NCBI GenBank assembly: GCA_020354125.1
Contig: CP070643.1
Span: 2,650,372-2,714,371, forward strand
Length of the DNA stretch: 64,000 nt
DNA from: Betaproteobacteria bacterium
GTDB taxonomy: Bacteria > Pseudomonadota > Gammaproteobacteria > Burkholderiales > Eutrophovitaceae
Direction: 5' to 3'
The notes beneath the pieces are model-generated. The model saw only the letters and a program-made list of their open reading frames with translations, was not told where the DNA came from and made no database searches. This document shows positions 26,879 to 35,658 of the stretch, piece by piece (positions within the stretch are counted from its first letter, which is position 1; every line of letters starts with the position of its first letter). Made by a program: the position numbers and the translations under genes.

Positions 26879-28975
26879 TCACTGCCCAGTCTTTTCGGGC
26901 GTCCCTTCAGCGTCTTCGCCCTGCAGCAGCCTGATATTCGGCACCGAAATCTCGATGCCCTCTTCGTCGAATCGCTTCTTGATTCGCCGCAGCAGTTCGC
27001 GCCGGGTCTGGAAAACCGTGTCGGGGCGGGTCTTCATATAGGTGAGGATAACCATGCCGTACTCGCTGAACTTGTCGACACCGAGCACGACGGGGTCGTC
27101 CGTCACCCACTCACCAACTTCCGGATCGGCGCGAAACTCCTCTTCGACTTCGCGAAGGACTCGAATTACGTGATCCGGATCTTCCTTCAGCGCAACGGGG
27201 ATCCTGAGCAAGGCTCTGCCCCAAACATAGGTGCGATTGGTAACCGACTTGATTTCACCGTTGGGAATGAAGTGCACCCGCCCTTCGAAATCGCGCAGCA
27301 CCGTGGTGCGCATATTGACCTTCTCCACTGTTCCTGTGACCGCGCCGATGGTGATCAGATCCCCGAGTTCATATTGGTCCTCGAGGATGATCATGATGCC
27401 GGTGAAGTAATCTCGCATGAGGTTCTGAGCGCCAAATGCGAACGCAACACCGAGAATGGCCGCACCGCCCAGCACCGTCTTGATATCGACCCCGGCTTCC
27501 TGGAATGCCAACAGCCCAGCGCCAATGATGATGACCACACTTGCCGCGCTCTGAAAGCTCAGTGCCAGAGTGTCCGCTCGCTTCGCGCCGCCTCTGCGCT
27601 CAGATTCGCCTTTCATTAGCAGCGCGCGGGCAATCCTGCGGCTGAAAACGCGAACCAGAAATAGCAGAATCCAGGCGGCGACGATGACGATGAGAATGCG
27701 TGGACCGCGCTCGACGAACCAACGCAACAAATTGCGCGGGTGCAGCGGGCTTTGCAGCCAGACGCTTCGCTTGCGGGCCGCTCCCGCCTCTTCGATTTTT
27801 TGCTTGAGCTGTTGCGTAACGGCTAACTGTTCTGCACTTAGCTCTTTGTGGCGCTGATAAAGTGATTCGATGTAATCGCGGCGCTGGTCAATATCTGCGT
27901 GGTTCTGCTGCACCAATTCCCGAATGTTGTCGATACGCTGCTTGACCTCCCGCATCTTGGCTTTGCCCGCGCCTTGCTCGATAAGTGTGTCCAATTCCGA
28001 GCGAGCCATGTTGAGAGCGCGATCAAGGTTGTCACGTGACGTTTCGGCAGTCTCGAGCAACGTTTGCTCCATTTCAATTTGCTGTTCGAGTTGCCGTTTG
28101 CGTTCAACAAAGGTCACCAGCTCCCGCTCGGCCAGTTTCGCTTCCTGTTCGCGTTTCTCGGCTTCTCTGCGTGCCTCGATCTGTTCAGCGGTTTCGGGTT
28201 TGGCCTCCTTCGGTTGCTGGGTCGCCGCCGGCTGGCTCGGGACAGCGCCGGGCACGATAACCTGGGCCGGGCTTGGTGCTGGTTGCTCGGCTGGCGGCGG
28301 CGAAGGGGCATCAGAGACCGGCGGCGCAGGGGTGGCAGGAGCTGGCAGCGTTGTCGGGCTTATCAGCGTCTGCAGCGCCTGCTGATCAGTGGCAATCTTT
28401 TTCTCCAGCGCCTGAATCTGGCCCTTGAGTGTTTTCACGGTATTGAACCGCACTTCCAGCTCGGCCTTGCCGACTTTGATCTGTTCCTCGAGGCCTTGTA
28501 CCTCCTTGGCAAGCGCGGCGGACTCGTCAGAAGCCTCTGCTCCGCCCATTTCCTCGAGTTGTTTTTTCTTTTCCTCAAGTTTAGGCACCGCTTGCTCGAC
28601 GCTGGTATTCAGCGCATCGAAGAAGGCCTCCTGCTCGGCCAGCTGTTTCTTCGTCTCGGCGAGCTTGTCCTGGTCAAGTTTGATGACCCGTTCCAGCCGC
28701 TTGAGCCGCTGTGCTTCGGTGATCGGCTCCGGCTCTGCCTTTTCCTGATCTTTTTCGGACTGGCTGGCGTCCTCAGCTTTTGCTTCTTCGCCTTCCTGCG
28801 CTGTGGTCTTGGCCTCTTGAGCAACCGCCTTTTCTGGTTCCTGTGCAGCCACGTAGACCGGGGCCACGCCCAGTGCCAGAAGCAGCAGCAAGGCGCCGGT
28901 GAAACTCCGTAGGTAGCGAAGCCCAGTAGATATCATCTTGGCTGTCGAGTCAGAATCAGACGATGCGGGGTTCAT
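26879..28975 (-). CDS. Long MscS-family mechanosensitive channel with periplasmic coiled coil
   Basis: The 698-residue protein starts at ATG 28975 (MNPASSDSDSTAKMISTGLR); ATG 28936 is the alternative. A hydrophobic leader (FTGALLLLLALGVAPVYVAAQ) is followed by about 180 residues of acidic coiled coil, a Pro/Ala/Gln-rich linker (about residues 205-255), a second coiled coil to about residue 390, then membrane spans from ILIVIVAAWILLFLV. The MscS pore is AFAFGAQNLMRDYFTGIMIILEDQYELGDLITIG, with the C-terminal vestibule VEKVNMRTTVLRDFEGRVHFIPNGEI. It resembles KefA-type large channels with a domain that may sense the envelope. It opens under osmotic downshift. Two shadow frames opposite it are not genes. 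Confidence 0.9.
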   Translation of the reverse strand: MNPASSDSDSTAKMISTGLRYLRSFTGALLLLLALGVAPVYVAAQEPEKAVAQEAKTTAQEGEEAKAEDASQSEKDQEKAEPEPITEAQRLKRLERVIKLDQDKLAETKKQLAEQEAFFDALNTSVEQAVPKLEEKKKQLEEMGGAEASDESAALAKEVQGLEEQIKVGKAELEVRFNTVKTLKGQIQALEKKIATDQQALQTLISPTTLPAPATPAPPVSDAPSPPPAEQPAPSPAQVIVPGAVPSQPAATQQPKEAKPETAEQIEARREAEKREQEAKLAERELVTFVERKRQLEQQIEMEQTLLETAETSRDNLDRALNMARSELDTLIEQGAGKAKMREVKQRIDNIRELVQQNHADIDQRRDYIESLYQRHKELSAEQLAVTQQLKQKIEEAGAARKRSVWLQSPLHPRNLLRWFVERGPRILIVIVAAWILLFLVRVFSRRIARALLMKGESERRGGAKRADTLALSFQSAASVVIIIGAGLLAFQEAGVDIKTVLGGAAILGVAFAFGAQNLMRDYFTGIMIILEDQYELGDLITIGAVTGTVEKVNMRTTVLRDFEGRVHFIPNGEIKSVTNRTYVWGRALLRIPVALKEDPDHVIRVLREVEEEFRADPEVGEWVTDDPVVLGVDKFSEYGMVILTYMKTRPDTVFQTRRELLRRIKKRFDEEGIEISVPNIRLLQGEDAEGTPEKTGQ

Positions 28976-29345
28976 CAAGGCTATCTGAGCGGGGCGCCGC
29001 CCGAAAAGCCTGAATTGTAGGCGATTCGCGAGGTGCTGGCTCTGCTCACCGCGCGACTGGGCAATGCCCGCTGACCCGCATACCGTTGCGCAGCCTCTTC
29101 CCCGACTGAATGCCCTTGCTGAGTTAGCATCATGGCCGTCCCTGTCGGTTAAAAACAGGGCCTCGATCATGACATGCAGTTTTGAGCTCGATTCTTGCGT
29201 CCCGGTTGCGGTGACGAGTAGCGAACGAGCAACGCTCCGGCGCTGAAGACATGGATTGCCGCAGGGTGCCCTTGCATGACGACAGAATGCCATTCACATC
29301 TTGCGTGATTATGGCAACATGGGGTGCATCCGCAGTGGAGGTGAG
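28976..29345. other. Divergent intergenic region
   Basis: About 370 bp with no gene. It has a short CCCTGT/ACAGGG hairpin at 29140-29160 with an A-rich loop. No convincing promoter pair was found, although it must drive the MscS gene leftwards and the small gene at 29346 rightwards. Confidence 0.4.
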
Positions 29346-29615
29346 ATGACCAAGGACATGCACGAAGAAGAAGTTTCGATGCTTCGCACCGAGATCGAGA
29401 TGCTTATGGGTGAACGCGAGGGCTTGCTGCGCACGGTCGGAGCGGCCGCCGTGTTCGTTGCTCATCTGGACAGTTCAGTACTGCCCGAGGAGACTTACGC
29501 GTCGGCGGATGTGTTGGCGCACGCGTTAAATGCGCTGCCGGAGGAGACTCTACGCGACGCCCTGGAAAAGATTCGTCCCGAGGTTGATCCGGCTTCGGGA
29601 GAATCTGCCGACTAA
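29346..29615 (+). CDS. Small acidic hypothetical protein
   Basis: The 89-residue protein starts at ATG 29346, with GGAGG four bases upstream. The N-terminal 30 residues (EEEVSMLRTEIEMLMGEREGLLRTVGAAAVFVAHL) are predicted helical and could be a coiled coil, followed by SSVLPEETYASADVLAHALNALPEETLRDALEKI. No signal peptide or membrane span is present. It is not recognised. It precedes the patatin gene by 36 bp in the same direction, so it may be in the same operon. Confidence 0.7.
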   Translation: MTKDMHEEEVSMLRTEIEMLMGEREGLLRTVGAAAVFVAHLDSSVLPEETYASADVLAHALNALPEETLRDALEKIRPEVDPASGESAD

Positions 29616-29651
29616 CGAGGGGAGGATGACGGCGGACTTGCCCGGCCTTCA

Positions 29652-30821
29652 GTGACTTCAAGCGCTGCCACGCACTGGGACACGGCTCTGGTGCTCACCG
29701 GAGGCGGAGCCCGTGCCGCCTATCAGGTTGGCGTCCTGCGTGCACTGGCGCACATCCTTCCGCACGGCATTTCCAATCCCTTCCCAATCGTTTGCGGTAC
29801 ATCGGCAGGCGCGATCAATGCAGCCGCAGTCGCCGCCGGTGGCGCCGATTTCCATCGCGCCGTGCGCCGCCTGCAATTGGTGTGGCGCAACTTCCGGGCG
29901 CATCAGGTCTATCGCTCGGATCCGATCGGCATTTCCGCGACTGGCGCTCGATGGCTACTCGAGCCGGTCCTGCGAGGTCTCGGCCGCAAAGCACCGGTTG
30001 CGTTGCTGGATAATTCTCCATTAACGGAATTACTCAAAGAACGGCTTGATCTGCACGAGATAGGGCACTTGATTAGCGCTAACGTGCTGCGCGCGGTCGG
30101 CATCACAGCGTCCTCCTACAGTACCGGCGAGTCGATCAGTTTTTACCAGGGCAATGAGGTGCTGTCAGGCTGGCGGCGCGCGAGGCGTGTCGGTGTGCGC
30201 GTGGAAATCGGTATTGAGCACTTGCTTGCATCCAGTGCGTTGCCTTTTATATTTCCACCGGTCCGAATCCGTCGGGAGTATTTTGGCGACGGGTCGATGC
30301 GCCAGATGGCGCCACTCAGTCCAGCGTTGCATCTCGGCGCGCAGCGGGTTTTCGTCATCAGTGTCGGCCGCGGTGTCACCGGAGCGCAGGAACGCGTGCG
30401 CACGGACGTATATCCTTCGCTTGCACAAATTGCCGGGCACGCGATGAACAGCATCTTTCTGGATGGTCTTGAAACCGATATTGAGCGCTTGGAACGGATC
30501 AATCGCACTTTGCGACTGATGCCGCCCGAGAGCCGCGATCCGGATCTGTTTCAACTGCGTGAAGTAGATGTGTTGGTAATGCGTCCCTCAGAGGACCTCG
30601 GCGCATTGGCCGCACAACATGCGCGGGAACTGCCGATCGCGGTACGCATACTGATGTCGATTATCGGCGGCATGCGCCGTGGTGGCGGAACTTTGTTGAG
30701 TTACCTGCTATTTGAACCAGGTTACTGTCGTGCGCTGATCGATGTCGGCTACAAGGACACCATGGCACGGCGTGACGAGGTCAGAGAGTTTCTGAGCATC
30801 AAGCCGCGCAGCGCTGAATGA
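29652..30821 (+). CDS. Patatin-like phospholipase family protein
   Basis: The 389-residue protein has the patatin glycine-rich oxyanion loop LTGGGARAAYQVGVL (14-29), the nucleophile GTSAG with Ser51 and the catalytic Asp in FGDGSMRQMAPLSPAL (Asp213), completing the Ser-Asp dyad. The C-terminal 130 residues are family-specific. Its role is probably as a cytoplasmic acyl hydrolase or lipase. The start is a GTG without a clear ribosome site. The stop overlaps the next ATG by four bases (ATGA), so it is coupled with the methyltransferase gene. Confidence 0.9.
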   Translation: MTSSAATHWDTALVLTGGGARAAYQVGVLRALAHILPHGISNPFPIVCGTSAGAINAAAVAAGGADFHRAVRRLQLVWRNFRAHQVYRSDPIGISATGARWLLEPVLRGLGRKAPVALLDNSPLTELLKERLDLHEIGHLISANVLRAVGITASSYSTGESISFYQGNEVLSGWRRARRVGVRVEIGIEHLLASSALPFIFPPVRIRREYFGDGSMRQMAPLSPALHLGAQRVFVISVGRGVTGAQERVRTDVYPSLAQIAGHAMNSIFLDGLETDIERLERINRTLRLMPPESRDPDLFQLREVDVLVMRPSEDLGALAAQHARELPIAVRILMSIIGGMRRGGGTLLSYLLFEPGYCRALIDVGYKDTMARRDEVREFLSIKPRSAE

Positions 30822-31426
30822 TTGTGATGGACAAACCGTTTTCTCCGGCGTGTGAGCGCAATCGCGAGCCGATCGCAGACGTGATCGATCCGTTGTTCGC
30901 TGACATTGAAAGTGTGCTGGAGATCGGCAGCGGCACCGGGCAACATGCGGTGTATTTCGGCGCACGCATGTTGCATCTGGTTTGGCAGACATCGGATCTG
31001 CCGAACAACCATCACGGCATTCACCAGTGGTTGGAAGAAGCTGCGCTGCCTAACGTGTTGCCACCTCTCAGTCTCGATGTTGACGATGAATCGTGGCCGG
31101 TGCAGCGCTTCGACGCCGTGTTCACCGCCAATACCTTGCATATCGTGTCTTGGCCGAGCGTGCAAAACATGTTCGCCGGCATCTCCAGGCTGCTCGATGA
31201 AGATGGGCTGTTTTGTGTCTACGGACCTTTCCGTTACGGGGCAAGACACACATCCGAATCGAACGCGCGCTTCGATGCGTCGCTGAGGTCGCACGATCCC
31301 CACAGTGGCATTCGCGAAATTGGCGCCGTGCTTGAACTTGCGCGGGGTGTGTCACTGGCAATGACAGCGGATCATGCAATGCCGGCAAACAATCGTCTGC
31401 TGGTATTCAGCAAGACAGCGCGCTGA
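30818..31426 (+). CDS. DUF938-family putative SAM-dependent methyltransferase
   Basis: The 202-residue protein has KPFSPACERNREPIADVI, then the SAM-binding motif VLEIGSGTGQHAVYFG and FDAVFTANTLHIVSWPSVQNMF and LLDEDGLFCVYGPFRYG, the standard pattern of DUF938 (UPF0585). The substrate is unknown. It is translationally coupled to the patatin gene through an ATGA overlap. Confidence 0.88.
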   Translation: MIVMDKPFSPACERNREPIADVIDPLFADIESVLEIGSGTGQHAVYFGARMLHLVWQTSDLPNNHHGIHQWLEEAALPNVLPPLSLDVDDESWPVQRFDAVFTANTLHIVSWPSVQNMFAGISRLLDEDGLFCVYGPFRYGARHTSESNARFDASLRSHDPHSGIREIGAVLELARGVSLAMTADHAMPANNRLLVFSKTAR

Positions 31427-31561
31427 GGCAGTTTGGTTTTTGCCGCGGGGGCGTATACTTCCCCGTGCATCTGTGCGGTGTGCTGGAATTCTTGATGGCG
31501 ATCGTTGCTGGTGCCCGAGATGTTGATTTGGTGATAATGGGATCGCCGCGTACCAATAACA

Positions 31562-31591
31562 AGATAACGAGTAACTAGATAACGAGGAGAT
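31562..31591. repeat. 15-bp tandem duplication in the cstA leader
   Basis: AGATAACGAGTAACT is followed directly by AGATAACGAGGAGAT. The second copy supplies the AGGAG ribosome site (31585-31589) of cstA, six bases before its ATG. The first copy has the matching ATAACGAG but not the full site. Confidence 0.6.
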
Positions 31592-31595
31592 CGAT

Positions 31596-33335
31596 ATGAG
31601 CGGAATCTGGCTGGCCGTTTTTGGTCTGGGTGTTTTCTTTCTCGGTTTTCGTTTCTATTCGAAATACATCGCTGAGCGGGTCTATCGGCTGGATCCGAAT
31701 TTCGTCACGCCGGCGCATCAGTTCAATGACGGCGTTGACTTCGTTCCGACCCAGAAATGGGTGTTGTGGGGCCATCACTTTACGTCGGTGGCCGGTGCCG
31801 CGCCAATTGTCGGCCCTGCCATTGCCTTGTACTGGGGGTGGTTGCCAGCGCTGCTGTGGGTTGTTTTTGGTACCGCGTTTGCTGCCGGTGTGCACGACTT
31901 CGGCGCGCTGGTACTGTCGGCGCGTAACAAAGGACAGTCGATAGGCACGCTGTGCAACAAGCTAATTGGTAAACACGCAAAGATTCTTTTTCTGTTTATC
32001 ATCTTGATTCTGCTTCTGATGGTCAACGCAGTCTTTGCATGGGTCATCGCCAATCTGTTTATCAAGCAGCCTGGATCGGTACTGTCGATCTTCATTCAGA
32101 TCCCGTTGGCAATTTGGGTTGGTTATGCGGTCCTGAAGAAAAAAGGCCGCATGCTGGTGCCGGCGTTGATTGCTCTGGCTGTTATGTACGGCGCGGCAGT
32201 CGTCGCTACCCGTGTGGAGTTTCTGCAGATTGATTTGGTCCGCTACATGGGCGGCGAGGGCGCAACCGTCATGGGAATGGATGCCGTTTCGATGGCGTTT
32301 CTGATCTGGATTGCGGTGCTGCTGGTTTACGTTTACTTCGCCAGCACGCTGCCGGTATGGGTGCTGTTACAGCCGCGCGACTACATCAATGCCCAGCAGC
32401 TCGTCGTCGGTCTGCTGATGTTGTACGGCGGGTTGCTGGTGCTCAATCCCGAGATAACGGCGCCGGCATATAACAGCGAAGCAACGACATCATGGTTCCC
32501 GTTATTGTTTATCACCATCGCCTGCGGGGCCATTTCCGGTTTCCACGGCCTGGTGGCATCGGGCACTTCCTCCAAACAGCTCAACAAGGAGACCGATGCG
32601 CGGGTGGTCGGTTATCTCGGCGCCGTTGGTGAGGGATCGCTGGCGCTGATCGTGATTGCTGCTGTGGCCACATTCTTCGCTACGCAGGGGGAATTTCTAA
32701 GTACCTACAGCAGCTTTACCGAGGCCGGCAAGAACGGCGTCGGGGCATTCGTCGGCGGTGCCGGTCAACTGGCTACCGGTCTGGGCATTCCAGCCGACAT
32801 CGCGCGCACCATCGTTGCTGTGATCATTATCAGCTTTGCCGCGACCACGCTCGATACGGCGCTGCGCCTGCTGCGCTACATCATTGCCGAACTGGGCACC
32901 GAATACAAAGTGCAATGGATTACCGGCCGCCACGTCGCATCTGGTATCGCCGTAGCACTTGTCGCGGCCCTGGTTCTGCTGCCCGACGGCGGCCGTGGCC
33001 TTGGTTCGGGTGGCTATTTGCTGTGGCCGTTGTTCGGTACCGCCAATCAACTGCTCGCCGGTATTACCCTCATGCTGGTATCGCTATGGTTGTGGCGCCA
33101 GGCCCGCAATCCACTCCCGACCATCATTCCGATGATCTTTCTGTTGTTCATGACGATCTGGGCCATGACCAAGCAGGTTGTGTTCGACTGGTCGGGTCTG
33201 GGGCCGAATGATGCCAAGTGGCTGCTGTTTGTACTGGGCGCAGTGATACTCGGGTTTGCGTTGTGGATATTGTTGGAAGCGATCACAGTATTCCGCAACC
33301 CGAAGAAAATGGCGGCATACGAATCAGAAGCATAA
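31596..33335 (+). CDS. Carbon starvation protein CstA family transporter
   Basis: This 579-residue polytopic membrane protein has the CstA domains: YSKYIAERVYRLDP, TPAHQFNDGVDFVPTQKWVLWGHHFTSVAGAAPIVGPAIA, HDFGALVLSARNKGQSIGTL and the late GSGGYLLWPLFGTANQLLAG. CstA/BtsT proteins import peptides or pyruvate. It is shorter than E. coli CstA (701 residues), as in the shorter group of the family. It has a strong AGGAG ribosome site. It is followed by a Cys-Cys-ending small protein and an ArsA-like ATPase. Confidence 0.93.
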   Translation: MSGIWLAVFGLGVFFLGFRFYSKYIAERVYRLDPNFVTPAHQFNDGVDFVPTQKWVLWGHHFTSVAGAAPIVGPAIALYWGWLPALLWVVFGTAFAAGVHDFGALVLSARNKGQSIGTLCNKLIGKHAKILFLFIILILLLMVNAVFAWVIANLFIKQPGSVLSIFIQIPLAIWVGYAVLKKKGRMLVPALIALAVMYGAAVVATRVEFLQIDLVRYMGGEGATVMGMDAVSMAFLIWIAVLLVYVYFASTLPVWVLLQPRDYINAQQLVVGLLMLYGGLLVLNPEITAPAYNSEATTSWFPLLFITIACGAISGFHGLVASGTSSKQLNKETDARVVGYLGAVGEGSLALIVIAAVATFFATQGEFLSTYSSFTEAGKNGVGAFVGGAGQLATGLGIPADIARTIVAVIIISFAATTLDTALRLLRYIIAELGTEYKVQWITGRHVASGIAVALVAALVLLPDGGRGLGSGGYLLWPLFGTANQLLAGITLMLVSLWLWRQARNPLPTIIPMIFLLFMTIWAMTKQVVFDWSGLGPNDAKWLLFVLGAVILGFALWILLEAITVFRNPKKMAAYESEA

Positions 33336-33358
33336 GCGCAATCACGAAGCAGTAAGGC

Positions 33359-33625
33359 ATGACCGAATCTCGTAACCCTGTGGCGCATTGGCTGGATCTT
33401 TATGACCAGACGATGCGTCTCGGGCACGAAGCGGAGATCAAGCGTGAACTGCGCTCGCAGGACGATCTGTTCATGTTCCTGTGTTTCTCGGAGATGATGG
33501 GTATTCCCAATCCAGTGGCGTATTACACGCTCGAGCTATACCCGATTCTGCTCACTGAGTTCCACGAGTGGCATCAGCGCATGGGAATGGACAAATCTCC
33601 GCTGGATCATGTGCGATGCTGTTAG
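33359..33625 (+). CDS. CstA-associated small protein with C-terminal Cys-Cys (cory-CC-star type)
   Basis: The 88-residue protein is MTESRNPVAHWLDLYDQTMRL, then REL..QDDLFMFLCFSEMMGIPNPVAYYTLELYPILLTEFHEWHQRMG, ending in DHVRCC immediately before the stop. The C-terminal Cys-Cys at the very end (Cys87, Cys88) matches the small-protein family I recall as cory-CC-star; the E. coli CstA/BtsT partners YbdD and YjiX also end in Cys-Cys. It lies between cstA and the ArsA-like ATPase. The TGCTGT of the Cys-Cys codons overlaps the next gene's start (ATGCTGTTAG). The function is unknown; metal or thiol binding is an inference. Confidence 0.85.
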   Translation: MTESRNPVAHWLDLYDQTMRLGHEAEIKRELRSQDDLFMFLCFSEMMGIPNPVAYYTLELYPILLTEFHEWHQRMGMDKSPLDHVRCC

Positions 33626-34605
33626 CGCAGACGTCTTTCTCCGATCTTGCGGTCAAGCGAATTGTCTTCTTCGCTGGCAAGGGGGGCGTTGGCAAGACGA
33701 CCAGCGCGGCCGCATTCGCTCTGGCACGGGCACATTGCGGTGCACGGGTGCTGCTGGTTTCCACCGACCCGGCGCACAATCTCAGCGATATTTTTGGTGT
33801 CAGCATCGGTGACAGCATTACGCCGATCACCGATAACCTCGAAGCGATTGAGATTGAGCAGGAAGTCGAGACAGGAAAGTATCTCGATCAGGTCAAGCGT
33901 AATTTGCGAAAAGCGGTGCAGACGACGATGCTCGACGAGGTCACGCGGCAAATCGATCTGGTTGCGCACGCCCCGGGAACCGCTGAAGCCGCGATGTTCG
34001 ATCGCATGGTGTCGATCATCCTCGACGAGTCGGATCGTTTTGACGTGGTTGTTTTTGATACCGCACCGACCGGGCACACGATTCGTTTATTGAGTCTTCC
34101 GGAACTGATGGGAGTCTGGATAAAAGGTCTGTTGCAACGCCGGCAACGGCGCAATGAGGATTATTCGCAGCTGCTGGCTGACGGTGAGCCGATCGAGGAC
34201 CCGATGTTCGAGGTGCTGAACCGGCGGCGCGAGCGCGCGGCCAAGGTCAGCAGCTTGTTGTTGAATTCGAAAGTGACCGGTTTTGTGTTCGTGTTGGTGC
34301 CCGAGTACCTACCGATTGCCGAAACGCGCAAGGGTATTGATCACTTGGGCCAGTACGACCTTCACGTCGGAACCCTCATCGTCAACAAGCTGTTGCCGGA
34401 ATCGGTGAGTGATCCGTTCTTTCAAGGTCGGCTCGACCAGCAGCAGCAATACCGCAAACAGATCGATGCTGATTTTCCGCAGCAGGCCAAACTCGATTTG
34501 CCGTTGCTCAGTCATGACATCAATACGCTGCAGTCGCTGGAGACGATTTCCCGGCACATCGAGCGAGCATTGGTACCCAAGGACAATGTCGTATCGACGC
34601 CATAG
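33616..34605 (+). CDS. ArsA/Get3-like P-loop ATPase
   Basis: The 329-residue single-domain ATPase starts at ATG 33616, overlapping the previous gene by ten bases. The deviant P-loop is FFAGKGGVGKTTS (residues 18-30), the A-loop is STDPAHNLSD (49-58), and switch II is FDTAPTGHTIRLL (147-159). This is the ArsA/Get3/TRC40 group. It has only one Cys (Cys41), so neither the three-Cys metalloid site of ArsA nor the CxxC zinc site of Get3 is present. It has no ArsA-type tandem duplication. Given its neighbours, a role in energising or assembling the CstA transporter is the best inference. Confidence 0.9.
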   Translation: MLLAQTSFSDLAVKRIVFFAGKGGVGKTTSAAAFALARAHCGARVLLVSTDPAHNLSDIFGVSIGDSITPITDNLEAIEIEQEVETGKYLDQVKRNLRKAVQTTMLDEVTRQIDLVAHAPGTAEAAMFDRMVSIILDESDRFDVVVFDTAPTGHTIRLLSLPELMGVWIKGLLQRRQRRNEDYSQLLADGEPIEDPMFEVLNRRRERAAKVSSLLLNSKVTGFVFVLVPEYLPIAETRKGIDHLGQYDLHVGTLIVNKLLPESVSDPFFQGRLDQQQQYRKQIDADFPQQAKLDLPLLSHDINTLQSLETISRHIERALVPKDNVVSTP

Positions 34606-34669
34606 ATTGTGTGCGGCGATAGATTGTGTGCGGCGATAGATTGTGTGCGGCGATAGATTGTATGCGGTG
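34602..34669. repeat. 17-bp tandem repeat, four copies, at the ArsA-like stop
   Basis: ATAGATTGTGTGCGGCG occurs at 34602, 34619 and 34636 without change and at 34653 with two changes. The first copy contains the TAG stop of the ATPase gene (34603-34605). Because 17 is not a multiple of three, the copies shift frame. It may arise from slippage or act at the RNA level. Confidence 0.92.
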
Positions 34670-34742
34670 AGTGAAGTGGAAGCTTGAACAGAACTGACGA
34701 CTCGAGAACAATCGCTGATTTCAGCATGACGAGGGGGAAAGC

Positions 34743-35645
34743 GTGAAGGTATTTATTACCGGCGCAGCTGGATTTATTGGTGGATCGGTTGCCGTAACGT
34801 TAATCAAGGCCGGACATGAAGTCGCAGGTCTGGTACGAAGCGACGAACGGGCACGCCAAGTGGAATCGTTTGGAATCCAACCGGTGGTCGGAGATTTGGC
34901 AGATTCGGCTGTGTTGGAGACGGCGGCAGGCAACACCGATGCGGTGATCAATATCGCGAATTCAGATAACCGCGAAGCGGTGGATGTCTTTCTTAATGCA
35001 ATGCGCGACACGGGCAAGACGTTCATTCAATCCAGCGGTACCAGCATCGTGGCCGACCTTGCCGACGGTGCGCATCCCGGCAAAATTTACGATGAGGGAA
35101 CACCGGTCGATCCACTGCCGTTACGTGCAGGACGGGTGGCTTTGAACGAAGCGGTTTTGGCTGCTTCGGATGACGGATTGCGCACCATGGTCATATGCCC
35201 GTCGTTGATATACGGGGTTGGGCTTGGTGCATCAAAAGACAGCATGCAGGTACCGTGGATGATCGACTTGGCAAAAAAACACAGTGTCGGGCGTCACATC
35301 GGCGCGGGCGAGAATATCTGGTCCAACGTCCACATCAATGATCTGGTGGATCTGTATCTGCGCGCACTGCAGGATGCACCGGGAGGCGCTTTCTATTACG
35401 CCGAGAATGGTGAGAATTCGATGCGTGAACTGGCGGAGGCAATCAGCCGCATGCTGGGTTATGGCGGCCGCACGGAGAGCATGAGCGTTGAGGATGCAGT
35501 TGCCGAGTGGGGCGAAGGCGGAGCGCGTTACACGATGGGCTCGAATAGTCGCGTGCGGGCGGTTCGGGCGCGAGAAGAACTCGGGTGGTCACCCTCGGCG
35601 CTGCCGCTGCTCGACGAAGTCGAGCATGGTTGTTACAGGTTGTGA
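34743..35645 (+). CDS. NAD-dependent epimerase/dehydratase family protein
   Basis: The 300-residue extended SDR has FITGAAGFIGGSVAVTLIKAGHEV at the N-terminus for NAD(P) binding and VNGDLADS-like VVGDLADSA. The expected YxxxK is not found as such: the region reads VDPLPLRAGRVALNEAVL, where Tyr is replaced. It resembles atypical SDRs such as NmrA- or YeeZ-like proteins. The downstream part has NVHINDLVDLYLRAL, typical of the family. The lost Tyr suggests altered or absent redox activity. The substrate is unknown. Confidence 0.82.
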   Translation: MKVFITGAAGFIGGSVAVTLIKAGHEVAGLVRSDERARQVESFGIQPVVGDLADSAVLETAAGNTDAVINIANSDNREAVDVFLNAMRDTGKTFIQSSGTSIVADLADGAHPGKIYDEGTPVDPLPLRAGRVALNEAVLAASDDGLRTMVICPSLIYGVGLGASKDSMQVPWMIDLAKKHSVGRHIGAGENIWSNVHINDLVDLYLRALQDAPGGAFYYAENGENSMRELAEAISRMLGYGGRTESMSVEDAVAEWGEGGARYTMGSNSRVRAVRAREELGWSPSALPLLDEVEHGCYRL

Positions 35646-35658
35646 TTGACGCCAGGCT

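Noticed and set aside
28064..28912. Long open frame of 282 codons on the plus strand opposite the long MscS gene
   Set aside because: It is a shadow of the coiled-coil and Pro-rich coding region. The Leu/Phe/Arg-rich product has no domain, and the minus-strand frame has clear MscS motifs.
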